64,000 nt of DNA from Clostridiales bacterium (lineage in GTDB: Bacteria > Bacillota > Clostridia > Lachnospirales > Lachnospiraceae). The stretch is taken from positions 59,049 through 123,048 of the forward strand of contig JAHAFI010000007.1 of the NCBI GenBank assembly GCA_018374355.1. The letters run 5' to 3'. The position numbers and the translations under genes are program-made. Shown here in pieces: positions 43,901 through 50,968 of the stretch (positions are counted from its first letter, which is position 1; each line of letters opens with the position of its first letter). The notes beneath the pieces were generated by a model, which saw only the letters and a program-made list of their open reading frames with translations, searched no databases and was not told the origin of the DNA.

Positions 43901-45096
43901 ATGGATGCCTTCACTGCTTCTTCTGTATAGCTGCTGATTCCCAGAGCATCCAACTGGGAGGACAACTGCTGTTCCATCACAGCCTTCTGCTGCTGAAGCT
44001 CTGTGACAATCTGCTTCTGAGCAGCAATCTCTTCCGGGGACGCTGTGCCTGCCGCCTCCATCTGAGCCAGCAGTTCCTCTGCTGTTTTTGTCTGCACCTG
44101 AAGCTGCAAAAGCGCCTGAAGTCCCGTTATGCCAGCTTCCACCTGTGCTTTCTGTTTCTCCAGCTCGGCAAGCTTTTTCGGCAGTTCCACCTTTGCCTGC
44201 TCCGCCTGTATAAGAAGTTTTTCCTGCTCCAGAAGTTCCGCCTCGGAGGCTGCCAGCTCCTTCTCTCCTTCCTCGATCTGCGCCAGTTTATTTTCCAGAT
44301 CCACTTCTGTCTTCAGCACATCCATCTGTTTGGATTCCAACTGAGATTTGGCGCCGGAAAGCTGAGAGGCCATGGTATTTTTTCCGTTTTCCAGTTCAGC
44401 TTTTCCACTGTCCAGCTTCGCCTGAGCATCATTCAGCTCATCCTCCGCATCCGTCATTTCTTTTCTTGCATCTGCAAAGGTGACCCCCAGCGCATCAGCA
44501 ATTTTGTTGTTCACACTGTCGATTTTTTCCTGACGGATCACAACCTGAACGCTTTCTTCCACCTCTCCGGAAGCGCTGACAGAAGCCACTCCTTCCAGAC
44601 TTTCCAGCTCGGACAGGATTTCGTCCTCCACCAGATTGGTGATTCCCACGCTGTCCAGACCTTCCTGCTCAACCGCTGCCACCATAACCGGCATCATATC
44701 CGGATTCAATTTCATGATAATGGGATTACCCACGCTGTCGTCCCAGAAGCTCCGGATCTGATCCAGCTTCTCCCGCATCTCCAGACTGACGGAATCCATA
44801 TTGGTACTCTGGGAAAATTCCAAAATCACCAGAGACATATTTTCACTGGATACCGACTGGATATTCTCAATATTGCTGACCGTAGCCATGGCCTGTTCCA
44901 CAGGTTTGCTGACTACCGTCTCCACTTCCTCCGGACTGGCTCCCCCATAGGTGGTCATAACCATCGCGTAGGGCAGGTTAATGTCCGGCAGCAGGTCTGC
45001 TGTCATATTGGAGAAGGACACTACGCCTAGAATCAGGACGAGGATGATTCCCACCATGACAGTATACGGCTTTTTTACACTGAATTTCGATAACAT
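40936..45096 (-). CDS. RND-family exporter with large coiled-coil insert (HAE1/AcrB type)
   Basis: A product of 1386 residues in the cytoplasmic membrane. The first membrane helix lies at about 12-31 and the first extracytoplasmic half-domain at 35-200. Then comes an insert of about 325 residues (205-530) predicted as coiled coil, including 7-residue repeats of the form AGKEQIA. The permease core follows with GVGMLVDNSIVVIENIYRLR (proton-relay aspartate) and the second half with MAQFQSLLSPFIVMFTMPLA. The C-terminal tail is nearly all Glu. Start ATG at 45096 with GAGGAG. No membrane-fusion partner is adjacent; substrate unknown. Confidence 0.88.
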   Translation of the reverse strand: MLSKFSVKKPYTVMVGIILVLILGVVSFSNMTADLLPDINLPYAMVMTTYGGASPEEVETVVSKPVEQAMATVSNIENIQSVSSENMSLVILEFSQSTNMDSVSLEMREKLDQIRSFWDDSVGNPIIMKLNPDMMPVMVAAVEQEGLDSVGITNLVEDEILSELESLEGVASVSASGEVEESVQVVIRQEKIDSVNNKIADALGVTFADARKEMTDAEDELNDAQAKLDSGKAELENGKNTMASQLSGAKSQLESKQMDVLKTEVDLENKLAQIEEGEKELAASEAELLEQEKLLIQAEQAKVELPKKLAELEKQKAQVEAGITGLQALLQLQVQTKTAEELLAQMEAAGTASPEEIAAQKQIVTELQQQKAVMEQQLSSQLDALGISSYTEEAVKASMAQLESNLALIEGGISEVEAARQKIPDDQTIAEGKTQIAAGKEQIAAGKAQMAGAKEQINSAKEQIASGKTTMEEALAMLNQQEISATIEMASAEAQLSAGQTKLDEGKEQLKEGKKKLEDSQDEALENAKLDDKVTPEMISQILTAQNFSMPAGYVTEEGIQYLVRVGDKFSNTEEMENLVLFDMGLEDLEPIKLSDVADVAVTDNSSEVYARINGGPGVLLTMQKQTGYSTGEVSDRIKGKFDDLMEKHEGLHVTALMDQGIYIDLVVDSVLNNLISGAVLAVLILFLFLKDIRPTVVVAFSIPISVIGAVMLMYFSGISLNIISLSGLALGVGMLVDNSIVVIENIYRLRNLGVPIRKAAVQGARQVAGAITASTLTTVCVFLPIVFTKGITRQLFVDMGLTIGYSLLASLVIALTLVPAMSTGLLKKHKETRHPLLRKMTSGYEKIMEKVLRRKAPVLIAMMVLLVVSGVLAAGRGTAFIPAMESTQTMVSLKMPEGSSVEETGAMADEVMKRLEDLKDIEEMGAMAGNANAMMGMGGGSAGEEASIYLILSEKKEMTGSQLTDEIIKRTEDLECEITVSTNNMDMSALGGSGIQVQIKGKELDTLQKIAADVAGILEDTKGLEQVSDGMEETTEELRLVVDKAAASEHNLTVAQIFQQVQTQLKERGAATTLSTESKDYEVIVSDEKQTAYTRDDVKDFTIEATDTEGNTEEIPLEELAEFVPAEGPDAIQRSDQSRYLTVSAVVSEGYNVGLLGNKVEKKLADYQVPEGYSVEMAGEDEMIQESMIEVLKMLALAVVFIYLIMVAQFQSLLSPFIVMFTMPLAFTGGFLGLWLTGQEVSIIAMIGFVMLSGIIVNNGIVLVDYINQLRAEGMEKRKAIIQAGKTRMRPILMTALTTILGLSTMGLGVGMGADMIQPMAVVTIGGLLYGTVLTLFVVPCIYDILNRKEYYSDKEEELDDTDYIPETVEKEEEEEEEEEEGEKR

Positions 45097-45165
45097 TTGC
45101 TGCACTCCTCTTCTTTCTATTCCGATATCAGAATCGGTTTTATGACAGTTTATCAAGAATCGGAC

Positions 45166-45194
45166 ACAAAAAAAAGACCTTTTCCGGTCTTTAC
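45166..45194 (-). terminator. Terminator upstream of the RND gene
   Basis: A 7-bp stem (AAAGACC with GGTCTTT) followed by an 8-base T-run on the minus strand, 70 bases before the RND ATG. It would stop transcription coming from the cobalamin riboswitch. Confidence 0.75.
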
Positions 45195-45410
45195 AAACTT
45201 TTAATATTTGGATGACATGGCTTCGGTAATCTGCATGGTTCAGAGGAATACACAATATTCGTTGCGGAGGTAAATACTGTGGTAAACCATGGAACTACCG
45301 AAGCGTCACCCTGTCGTTTAATCGATGCATAAATCCAATCTAAGGTTTCAAGGCAGCGCGCTCTGTCTTGAACATTCCATAGTAGAATAATTGAAAAAAG
45401 TCTGCTCTCC
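45191..45410 (-). other. Unstarted reading frame with a 20-base inverted repeat
   Basis: Between two terminators a minus-strand frame is open for about 70 codons (includes LLWNVQDRARCLETLDWIYA) and ends inside the second terminator, but has no start codon. The same DNA carries a long inverted repeat (45220-45240 with 45285-45304). It may be a gene remnant or structured RNA; I do not recognise it. Confidence 0.3.
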
Positions 45411-45426
45411 GCAAAGAAAAGCAGAC
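45394..45426 (-). terminator. Terminator of the cobalamin riboswitch
   Basis: A 7-bp stem (GTCTGCT with AGCAGAC) plus a T6 run on the minus strand, about 55 bases after the aptamer. It is the likely expression platform. Confidence 0.75.
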
Positions 45427-45479
45427 ACCATTTTCACTCACTGAAAATAGGATGTAAAACTTTACACGGAAGTTCTAAC

Positions 45480-45655
45480 CTTAACACCATAACAAGCAGG
45501 TTTCCTGACTTACAGATCAGCAGTCGGCCCTCCTTCTCATACCTTAGGTACAATGGATCTCGCGGGCTTCCCTCCCTGAATACAGTGACCGGATCGCTCA
45601 GGATTCTCACCTGATTCCCTCTCTCACCAGCAGACCTTGTCTGCGGATGCACTTA
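45480..45655 (-). ncRNA. Cobalamin riboswitch
   Basis: On the minus strand the aptamer has the usual order: GGGAATCAGGTGAGAATCC, then the GATCCGGTCACTGT region, GGGAAGCCCG, and near the 3' end the B12 box GTCAGGAAACCTGC (45494-45507). It binds a cobalamin and normally represses uptake, synthesis or B12-replaceable genes. Downstream there are only terminators, an unstarted frame, then the RND-GH95-GH2 operon. Confidence 0.88.
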
Positions 45656-45684
45656 TTATGTTCTATGGAATTTATACAATTGTT

Positions 45685-45713
45685 ATTGTACCAGCCATAG
45701 CTGTATCTGTCAA
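45685..45713 (-). promoter_or_regulatory. Promoter of the cobalamin riboswitch transcript
   Basis: Minus strand TTGACA (45708-45713), 17-base spacer, TACAAT (45685-45690). Confidence 0.75.
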
Positions 45714-45866
45714 GCATGCATTCGTAACTATTCAGGACCCTGTCCTTCATAGTCACGAATGCATGCACACAACTCGCATATTATGCGAGTTGGCGCCTGT
45801 ATGTCTCGGGATTGACTTGCAAATGCAAGTCAACACCTCGCGGGACAGTAGAAGGCTGAACTGTTA
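45714..45866. repeat. Palindrome cluster inside a split dispersed repeat
   Basis: Three perfect dyads: GCATGCATTCGT (45714-45725) with its complement at 45755-45766; AACTCGCATA (45771-45780) with 45782-45791; and TTGACTTGCA (45812-45821) with 45824-45833. The outer parts (45720-45757 and 45839-45866) match a continuous element at 60713-60779, so about 80 bases appear inserted into this copy. Confidence 0.65.
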
Positions 45867-45898
45867 CATTATTGTTCACTCCGTCCACACGAACACGT

Positions 45899-47278
45899 TT
45901 AATATACTCTAATGTCTTTCAACTCTGCTTCATCTCTTGCGGCAGTGACCTGCACCTGAAGCCTTGAAATCCGCTCCTCTGAGCTGTCAATCAGCGGATT
46001 CTGCAGGGCAAACGGATCCCTGAGCTGACAGATTTTTTTATTTCCGATACAGGTTCCCTGATACAGAGGGTACTGTCCGCCCCCTGCAAATTCCGCCGTA
46101 ATCCGAAAACTTTCTACCCGCTGTCCCTGCGTAAGATCTTCCCGCAGGACAATGTACTTCAGTTCTTCCGAAGTTTTTGGCGCATCAAAGGTAATCGTAT
46201 AAACCGGCTGAGTACGAGGCTCTCCCTCTTTTTTCTGAACGGATGCAGGAATCTCATGACCGAATTCCTTTTGAAGCAATTCACCGAATTCCTTCAGCCG
46301 CTTCACATCTCTTTCATCCAGAAGCCCTTCCTTATTTGGAGGGATGTTCAGGTTCAGGCAGGCATTGGAACCTACGCTGGTGAGATAAGTATGAAACAGA
46401 CGTTTTAAAGAATGGGGCTCTTCCTTTTCATGCCAAAACCACCCCGGCCGAATGGACATATCAATTTCGGACGGTACAAATACCAGTCCTTTGGAATATA
46501 AAATGTTCGGCATAGTTCCGATTTCTTCTTCCGTATTATACAGATAGGAAAGGCTTCCTTCCCCCGCCATAGGTCCCGGCCCGGTCTGTGTATCCGCATA
46601 AAAGCATAACTCAGAAGGGACAACCGCCCATTCGGAATGACGGGCTATTCCGGCCTCATTTCCACACCAGCGGATATCCGGTCCGAAATCATTAAATACC
46701 ACTGCATTCGGCTGGTATTTTCGGATCAGTTCCAGATATCTGGGAAAATCATACTCCTGCACCTTTCCGTTTGGACCCTCTCCGCAGGCGTTGTCGAACC
46801 ACACATAAAAAATTTCTCCGTATTCTGTCAGAAGCTCCGTCAACTGATTGCAAAAATAATCGTTGTACTCCGGTGTGCCGTAATATTTTGAATTCCGGTC
46901 CCAAGGGGACAGATACACGCCGAATTTGATACCGCCCCTTTTGCAGGCCTCGGCTGCCTCTTTCACCACATCCCCCTGATAGGGACTGTTTTTCACGGAA
47001 TGCTCCGTATATTTGGACGGCCACAGACAGAATCCGTCGTGATGCTTTGCCGTCAGAACCATTCCTTTCATCCCTGCTTCCTTGATTGCTTCCACCCACT
47101 GATCACAGTCCAGTTTTGCAGGATAAAACAGGGATTCTTCCTCCGTCCCCATTCCCCATTCCCGGTCCGTGTAGGTATTCGGCCCGAAATGAATGAAGGC
47201 ATACATTCCCATTTCAAACCAGTCCAATTGTTTTTGAGAAGGTTTGACTGCGGCTGCCTCTCTTAAAAAATCAATCAT
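45899..47278 (-). CDS. Alpha-L-fucosidase, GH29 family
   Basis: A retaining fucosidase of 459 residues. LDWFEMGMYAFIHFGPNTYT begins the barrel; VLTAKHHDGFCLWPSKYTEH and the nucleophile aspartate in FYVWFDNACGEGP are intact. A C-terminal beta domain follows. The ATG at 47278 is set by GGAGAGGAT; the frame extends far upstream without a start signal. No signal peptide. It has its own promoter, and no terminator is obvious beyond the stop. Confidence 0.92.
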   Translation of the reverse strand: MIDFLREAAAVKPSQKQLDWFEMGMYAFIHFGPNTYTDREWGMGTEEESLFYPAKLDCDQWVEAIKEAGMKGMVLTAKHHDGFCLWPSKYTEHSVKNSPYQGDVVKEAAEACKRGGIKFGVYLSPWDRNSKYYGTPEYNDYFCNQLTELLTEYGEIFYVWFDNACGEGPNGKVQEYDFPRYLELIRKYQPNAVVFNDFGPDIRWCGNEAGIARHSEWAVVPSELCFYADTQTGPGPMAGEGSLSYLYNTEEEIGTMPNILYSKGLVFVPSEIDMSIRPGWFWHEKEEPHSLKRLFHTYLTSVGSNACLNLNIPPNKEGLLDERDVKRLKEFGELLQKEFGHEIPASVQKKEGEPRTQPVYTITFDAPKTSEELKYIVLREDLTQGQRVESFRITAEFAGGGQYPLYQGTCIGNKKICQLRDPFALQNPLIDSSEERISRLQVQVTAARDEAELKDIRVY

Positions 47279-47331
47279 AAAATATCCTCTCCGATGCCAG
47301 ACAAATTGACACCTCTGTATTTCTGGAATCA

Positions 47332-47359
47332 TTGTACCAAACCACTGGTGGGAAGTCAA
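47332..47359 (-). promoter_or_regulatory. Promoter of the GH29 gene
   Basis: Minus strand TTGACT (47354-47359), 16-base spacer, TACAAT (47332-47337), 53 bases before the ATG. Confidence 0.65.
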
Positions 47360-47387
47360 AATCCTATGCCGGAATTTCACAAAAAAA

Positions 47388-47425
47388 GGCCGTGGAAAGC
47401 AGTATTTTTCTGCTTTTCCACAGCC
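47388..47425 (-). terminator. Terminator of the dehydratase-gntP operon
   Basis: A 15-16-base imperfect stem (GGCTGTGGAAAAGCAG with CTGCTTTCCACGGCC, one bulge/mismatch) followed by T7 on the minus strand. Confidence 0.85.
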
Positions 47426-47439
47426 TCTTTTATACACGT

Positions 47440-48798
47440 TTATGCAAAGAAGGAAATAACCAGCGCAACCACAAATCCGGTTGCACCCACCAGTGTTTCC
47501 ATGATGGTCCATGTTTTCAGAGTAGTTTTCTCATCCAGACCCACCAGAGATTTTACCAGCCAGAAGCCGGAATCGTTGAAGTGGGAACATACGGTAGCTC
47601 CGCCCGCAATAGCCGCCGTCACGCAGGCCAGATACAGCGGGGAGAGAGAAGCAATTTCCGGCATTGCAGCAATGATTCCGGCGCCCATCGTCATGGCTAC
47701 CGTTGCGGAACCTACTGCGATACGAACCAGCGCTGCTACGATAAATGCCACAACCACGATAGGCAGAGCTGCGGAGGAAACGGCATTTCCGATAACCTCG
47801 CCCAGACCGGAATTCTGCAGCATGTATCTGAGGACACCACCACAGGCGGTTACCAGAAGGATCATACCTGTAGGTTCCAGAGATTTTGTCATTACTTTTT
47901 CCAGCTCTTCTTTTGTATATCCACGCTTGAAGCCCAGAAAAATCATTGCCACTACAGTTGCGATTACCAGTGCCACAAAAGGCTCACCCAAAAATCCCAG
48001 AACCGGAAGTGCCGGAGCCATAGCCGGAACCACCTTCGCCACAGAATTTGCAATAATCAGTACCAGCGGAATCAGGATAATGCCAACTACCGTACCAAAG
48101 CCCGGAAGCTTAGATTCGTCAAAATCTTCCTGATTGGCAACGTGTTCCGGAACCGGAACGTAGTATTTCTTTCCGCAGATAGCGCCCCATACCGGTCCTG
48201 CCACGATCATGGCAAAGATACCGCATACGATACCTACCAGAATTACCCAGCCCAGATCTACATTCAGCATGGTAGCTACCAGTACAGGACCCGGTGTAGG
48301 CGGGATAAAAGCATGTCCTACTGCCAGACCTGCCAACAGAGGAATGGTATAAAACAGAGAGGATCTCTTTGTTCTTTTTGCCAGAGAAAATGCCAGCGGG
48401 ATCAAAATGATCAGACCTGCGTCGAAAAATACGGGCATAGCGATAACCAAACCTGTGATTCCCAGCGCCCAAGCTGCCTTTTTATCTCCAAAGCGTTTTA
48501 CCATAGTGACGGCAAGGGTCTGAGCCCCGCCGGATATTTCCAGAATCGCGCCGAACATGGAACCCAGTCCTACCAAAAGTGCGATTCCTTTCAGAGTGTT
48601 TCCTATTCCTTCATTCACCGAAGCGATGATCGTCTCAAAAGGCATTCCTGCGATAATACCGATCAGCACTGCGCCAATCAGGATCGCAATCATTGCCTGA
48701 ACCTTAAATACGATGATCAAAAGCAGTAACACAATTAATCCGATTACTGCCGCTGCAATCAGCCTTCCGGGATTTAATGCTGCTGTAGCTGTATCCAT
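47440..48798 (-). CDS. gntP: GntP-family gluconate/sugar-acid permease
   Basis: An integral membrane transporter of 452 residues with 12 or more hydrophobic spans. GLGSMFGAILEISGGAQTLA, ITGLVIAMPVFFDAGLIILI, AFIPPTPGPVLVATMLNVDL and ATVCSHFNDSGFWLVKSLVG are the GntP signatures. It follows the dehydratase by 30 bases and precedes a terminator. The exact acid (gluconate, KDG or similar) is not fixed by sequence. Confidence 0.9.
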   Translation of the reverse strand: MDTATAALNPGRLIAAAVIGLIVLLLLIIVFKVQAMIAILIGAVLIGIIAGMPFETIIASVNEGIGNTLKGIALLVGLGSMFGAILEISGGAQTLAVTMVKRFGDKKAAWALGITGLVIAMPVFFDAGLIILIPLAFSLAKRTKRSSLFYTIPLLAGLAVGHAFIPPTPGPVLVATMLNVDLGWVILVGIVCGIFAMIVAGPVWGAICGKKYYVPVPEHVANQEDFDESKLPGFGTVVGIILIPLVLIIANSVAKVVPAMAPALPVLGFLGEPFVALVIATVVAMIFLGFKRGYTKEELEKVMTKSLEPTGMILLVTACGGVLRYMLQNSGLGEVIGNAVSSAALPIVVVAFIVAALVRIAVGSATVAMTMGAGIIAAMPEIASLSPLYLACVTAAIAGGATVCSHFNDSGFWLVKSLVGLDEKTTLKTWTIMETLVGATGFVVALVISFFA

Positions 48799-48828
48799 TT
48801 TTCCTGTCCTCCTCTTTCTCTTCCTGTT

Positions 48829-50553
48829 TTATTCCATGTATCCGCCCTTCATCGGGGAAACGGCATGTTTGGAGTAAATATTCAGAACACCGCTCTTGTA
48901 TTTTTCTTCCTTCGGTGTCCACATTTTCCGGCGTTCTTCCAGAATCTTTTCCACTTCTTCCTCAGAAAGCCGCTCACCCTTTACGCCCACAATGGCAAGC
49001 TTTCTTGCCGGAATATCAATCTCGATCAGATCATCCTCTTCCAAAAGGGCAATGGGACCGCCTTCTGCTGCCTCCGGTGAAACGTGACCGATGGCCGGAC
49101 CTTTAGATGCACCGGAAAATCTTCCGTCAGTGATCAGGGCAATACTTTTTCCCAGCTCCGGATCAGAGGAAATAGCCTCTGTGGTGTAGAACATCTCCGG
49201 CATACCGGAGCCTTTTGGTCCCTCGTAACGGATAATTACCGCATCACCCGGACGGATTCTTCTCTCAATTACCGCCTGAATCGCTTCTTCCTCACAATCA
49301 AAAGGTTTTGCCTTTAAGACTGCCTGAAACATTTCCTTAGGAACTGCGGAATGTTTTACTACAGAACCTTCCGGAGCCAGATTTCCTTTCAGGATAGCGA
49401 TGGTTCCGTCTGTTCCGATGGCATCATCGAATTTGCGGATCACATCGGTCCTCTGGATTCCCCATGGTTTCAGATATTCACTGCATTTTTCATAAAATCC
49501 GTTTTTCTTCAGATCTTCCAGATTTTCTCCCAGTGTCTTTCCGGTAACCGTCATTACATCCAGATGCAGCATGGATTTGATTTCCTCCATAACTGCCGGA
49601 ACACCGCCTGCATAGTAGAAGAACTGTGCCGGCCATTTTCCTGCCGGACGGATGTCCAGAAGATAATGAGCTCCACGGTGCATCCGGTCAAAAGTATCGG
49701 AATCGATCTCATATCCGAATTCATGAGCGATGGCCGGGATATGCAGCAGGGAATTGGAAGAACCGGAAATTGCCGCATGAACCATGATAGCATTTTCAAA
49801 GGATTTCACGGTTACGATATCGCTGGCCTTTTTGCCTTCCCGGGCAAGCTCCACGGAACGTTTTCCAGCTTCGTACGCCATCTTTTTTAAGTCCTCACAG
49901 GTTGCCGGCATCAATGCAGAGCCGGGAAGCATCAGTCCCAATGCCTCTGCCATGATCTGCATGGTGGAAGCCGTTCCCATAAAAGAACATGCTCCGCAGG
50001 ACGGGCAGGCATGGTGCTTATAAAAGGTAAGCTGCTCCTCGGAAATCTCCCCTCTCTGGCACATCGCAGAGTAAGCGCCGATCTGTTCCAGTGTGAGAAG
50101 ATCCGGACCTGCATCCATGACACCACCGGTTACCACGATGGACGGCATGTTCAGACGTCCGATTCCCATCAGGCAGGCAGGAACTGATTTGTCACAGCTC
50201 GCTACAAATACTCCTCCGTCAAATCCGATGGAATTTCCGTGAATCTCCATCATGTTTGCCATCATATCTCTGTGTACCAGAGAATAATTGATACCGTCAT
50301 GTCCCTGTGAAATTCCGTCACAGATATCAGTGGTAAAATATCTGGCTCCCTTTCCCCCTGCATCGCGGATTCCTTTTACTGCTTCATTTACCAGAATATC
50401 CAAATGGGCGCTTCCCGGATGGCTGTCACCAAAGGTACTTTCCACCATAATCTGAGGCTTTGATAAATCTTCCACGGTCCATCCCATTCCCATCTTCAAA
50501 GGATCGTTTTCCGGCGCCAGCGCTCTGATTTTCTGACTGTGTAATTCGTTCAT
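48829..50553 (-). CDS. IlvD/Edd-family sugar-acid dehydratase
   Basis: An iron-sulfur dehydratase of 574 residues. Cysteine ligands are visible in SCDKSVPACLMGIGR and HHACPSCGACSFMGTASTMQ, and DGRFSGASKGPAIGHVSPEA closes the active site. The family includes dihydroxy-acid, 6-phosphogluconate and sugar-acid dehydratases. With GntP beside it and KDG kinase and KDPG aldolase nearby, a gluconate-type dehydratase giving 2-keto-3-deoxygluconate is the best inference. The ATG at 50553 follows AAGGAG; an in-frame ATG 6 codons upstream is less good. Confidence 0.8.
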   Translation of the reverse strand: MNELHSQKIRALAPENDPLKMGMGWTVEDLSKPQIMVESTFGDSHPGSAHLDILVNEAVKGIRDAGGKGARYFTTDICDGISQGHDGINYSLVHRDMMANMMEIHGNSIGFDGGVFVASCDKSVPACLMGIGRLNMPSIVVTGGVMDAGPDLLTLEQIGAYSAMCQRGEISEEQLTFYKHHACPSCGACSFMGTASTMQIMAEALGLMLPGSALMPATCEDLKKMAYEAGKRSVELAREGKKASDIVTVKSFENAIMVHAAISGSSNSLLHIPAIAHEFGYEIDSDTFDRMHRGAHYLLDIRPAGKWPAQFFYYAGGVPAVMEEIKSMLHLDVMTVTGKTLGENLEDLKKNGFYEKCSEYLKPWGIQRTDVIRKFDDAIGTDGTIAILKGNLAPEGSVVKHSAVPKEMFQAVLKAKPFDCEEEAIQAVIERRIRPGDAVIIRYEGPKGSGMPEMFYTTEAISSDPELGKSIALITDGRFSGASKGPAIGHVSPEAAEGGPIALLEEDDLIEIDIPARKLAIVGVKGERLSEEEVEKILEERRKMWTPKEEKYKSGVLNIYSKHAVSPMKGGYME

Positions 50554-50593
50554 TTGTATGCTCCTTTCCATATGTTTTCAAGTTCTGTTTAGT

Positions 50594-50655
50594 CATCTGA
50601 TGTCTTATCTGTTTTTATTATACCATTTCTTGTTTTTTGCGCAAGTCATCAGATG
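50594..50655 (-). promoter_or_regulatory. Dehydratase-gntP promoter flanked by two palindromic operators
   Basis: Minus strand TTGCGC (50639-50644), 16-base spacer, TATAAT (50617-50622). CATCTGATG (50594-50602) lies just after the predicted start site and CATCAGATG (50647-50655) just before the -35; centres are 53 bases apart, close to five helical turns. These are likely sites of the GntR regulator encoded upstream. Confidence 0.7.
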
Positions 50656-50791
50656 TTCATTCTACTTTTTTACTATTTTCTTTTTTTGTTTTTGTCTATT
50701 TTTCACAATTGGCTGTTTTTCTCTTTGGTTTTCCTTTGAATTTTTCTTAATTTTAATCTTTCTGGTTCTTATGGGCTCTGGATTGGGCATG

Positions 50792-50835
50792 AAAAAAGCG
50801 CAAGACATCTGATGTATTTTACTGACTTGCGCTTT
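50792..50835 (-). terminator. Terminator of the GntR gene, with an operator-like loop
   Basis: A 10-bp stem (AAAGCGCAAG with CTTGCGCTTT) plus a T-run on the minus strand. The loop contains ACATCTGATGT (50805-50815), a third copy of the operator palindrome. Confidence 0.8.
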
Positions 50836-50839
50836 AATG

Positions 50840-50968
50840 AATTTTATTCTGTTTTACTCTTATGCTTTTCCGGATCTTTCGCCTTTCTGGATCTTTCGCT
50901 TTTCCGGCTCTTCTACTTTTCTGAATCTTCTGTTTTTCCGGTTCTTCTGCTTTCCTTTTTCTGCCCTA
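50840..50968 (-). repeat. Degenerate Lys/Glu-coding repeat after the GntR gene
   Basis: Beyond the stop, several imperfect copies of a purine-rich unit (like CCGGAAAAGCGAAAGAT on the minus strand) continue, readable as K/E/R-rich peptide in two other frames. They look like an extension of the basic tail of the regulator, cut off by a stop or frameshift. Confidence 0.4.

Noticed and set aside
43894..45030. 378-codon plus-strand frame opposite the RND coiled coil
   Set aside because: It arises from the biased codons of the coiled-coil repeats; His/Leu/Cys-rich peptide and no start signal.
47332..48729. 465-codon plus-strand frame opposite gntP
   Set aside because: It mirrors a clear GntP permease and has no binding site; the composition (Cys/His/Gln-rich) is typical of an antisense frame.
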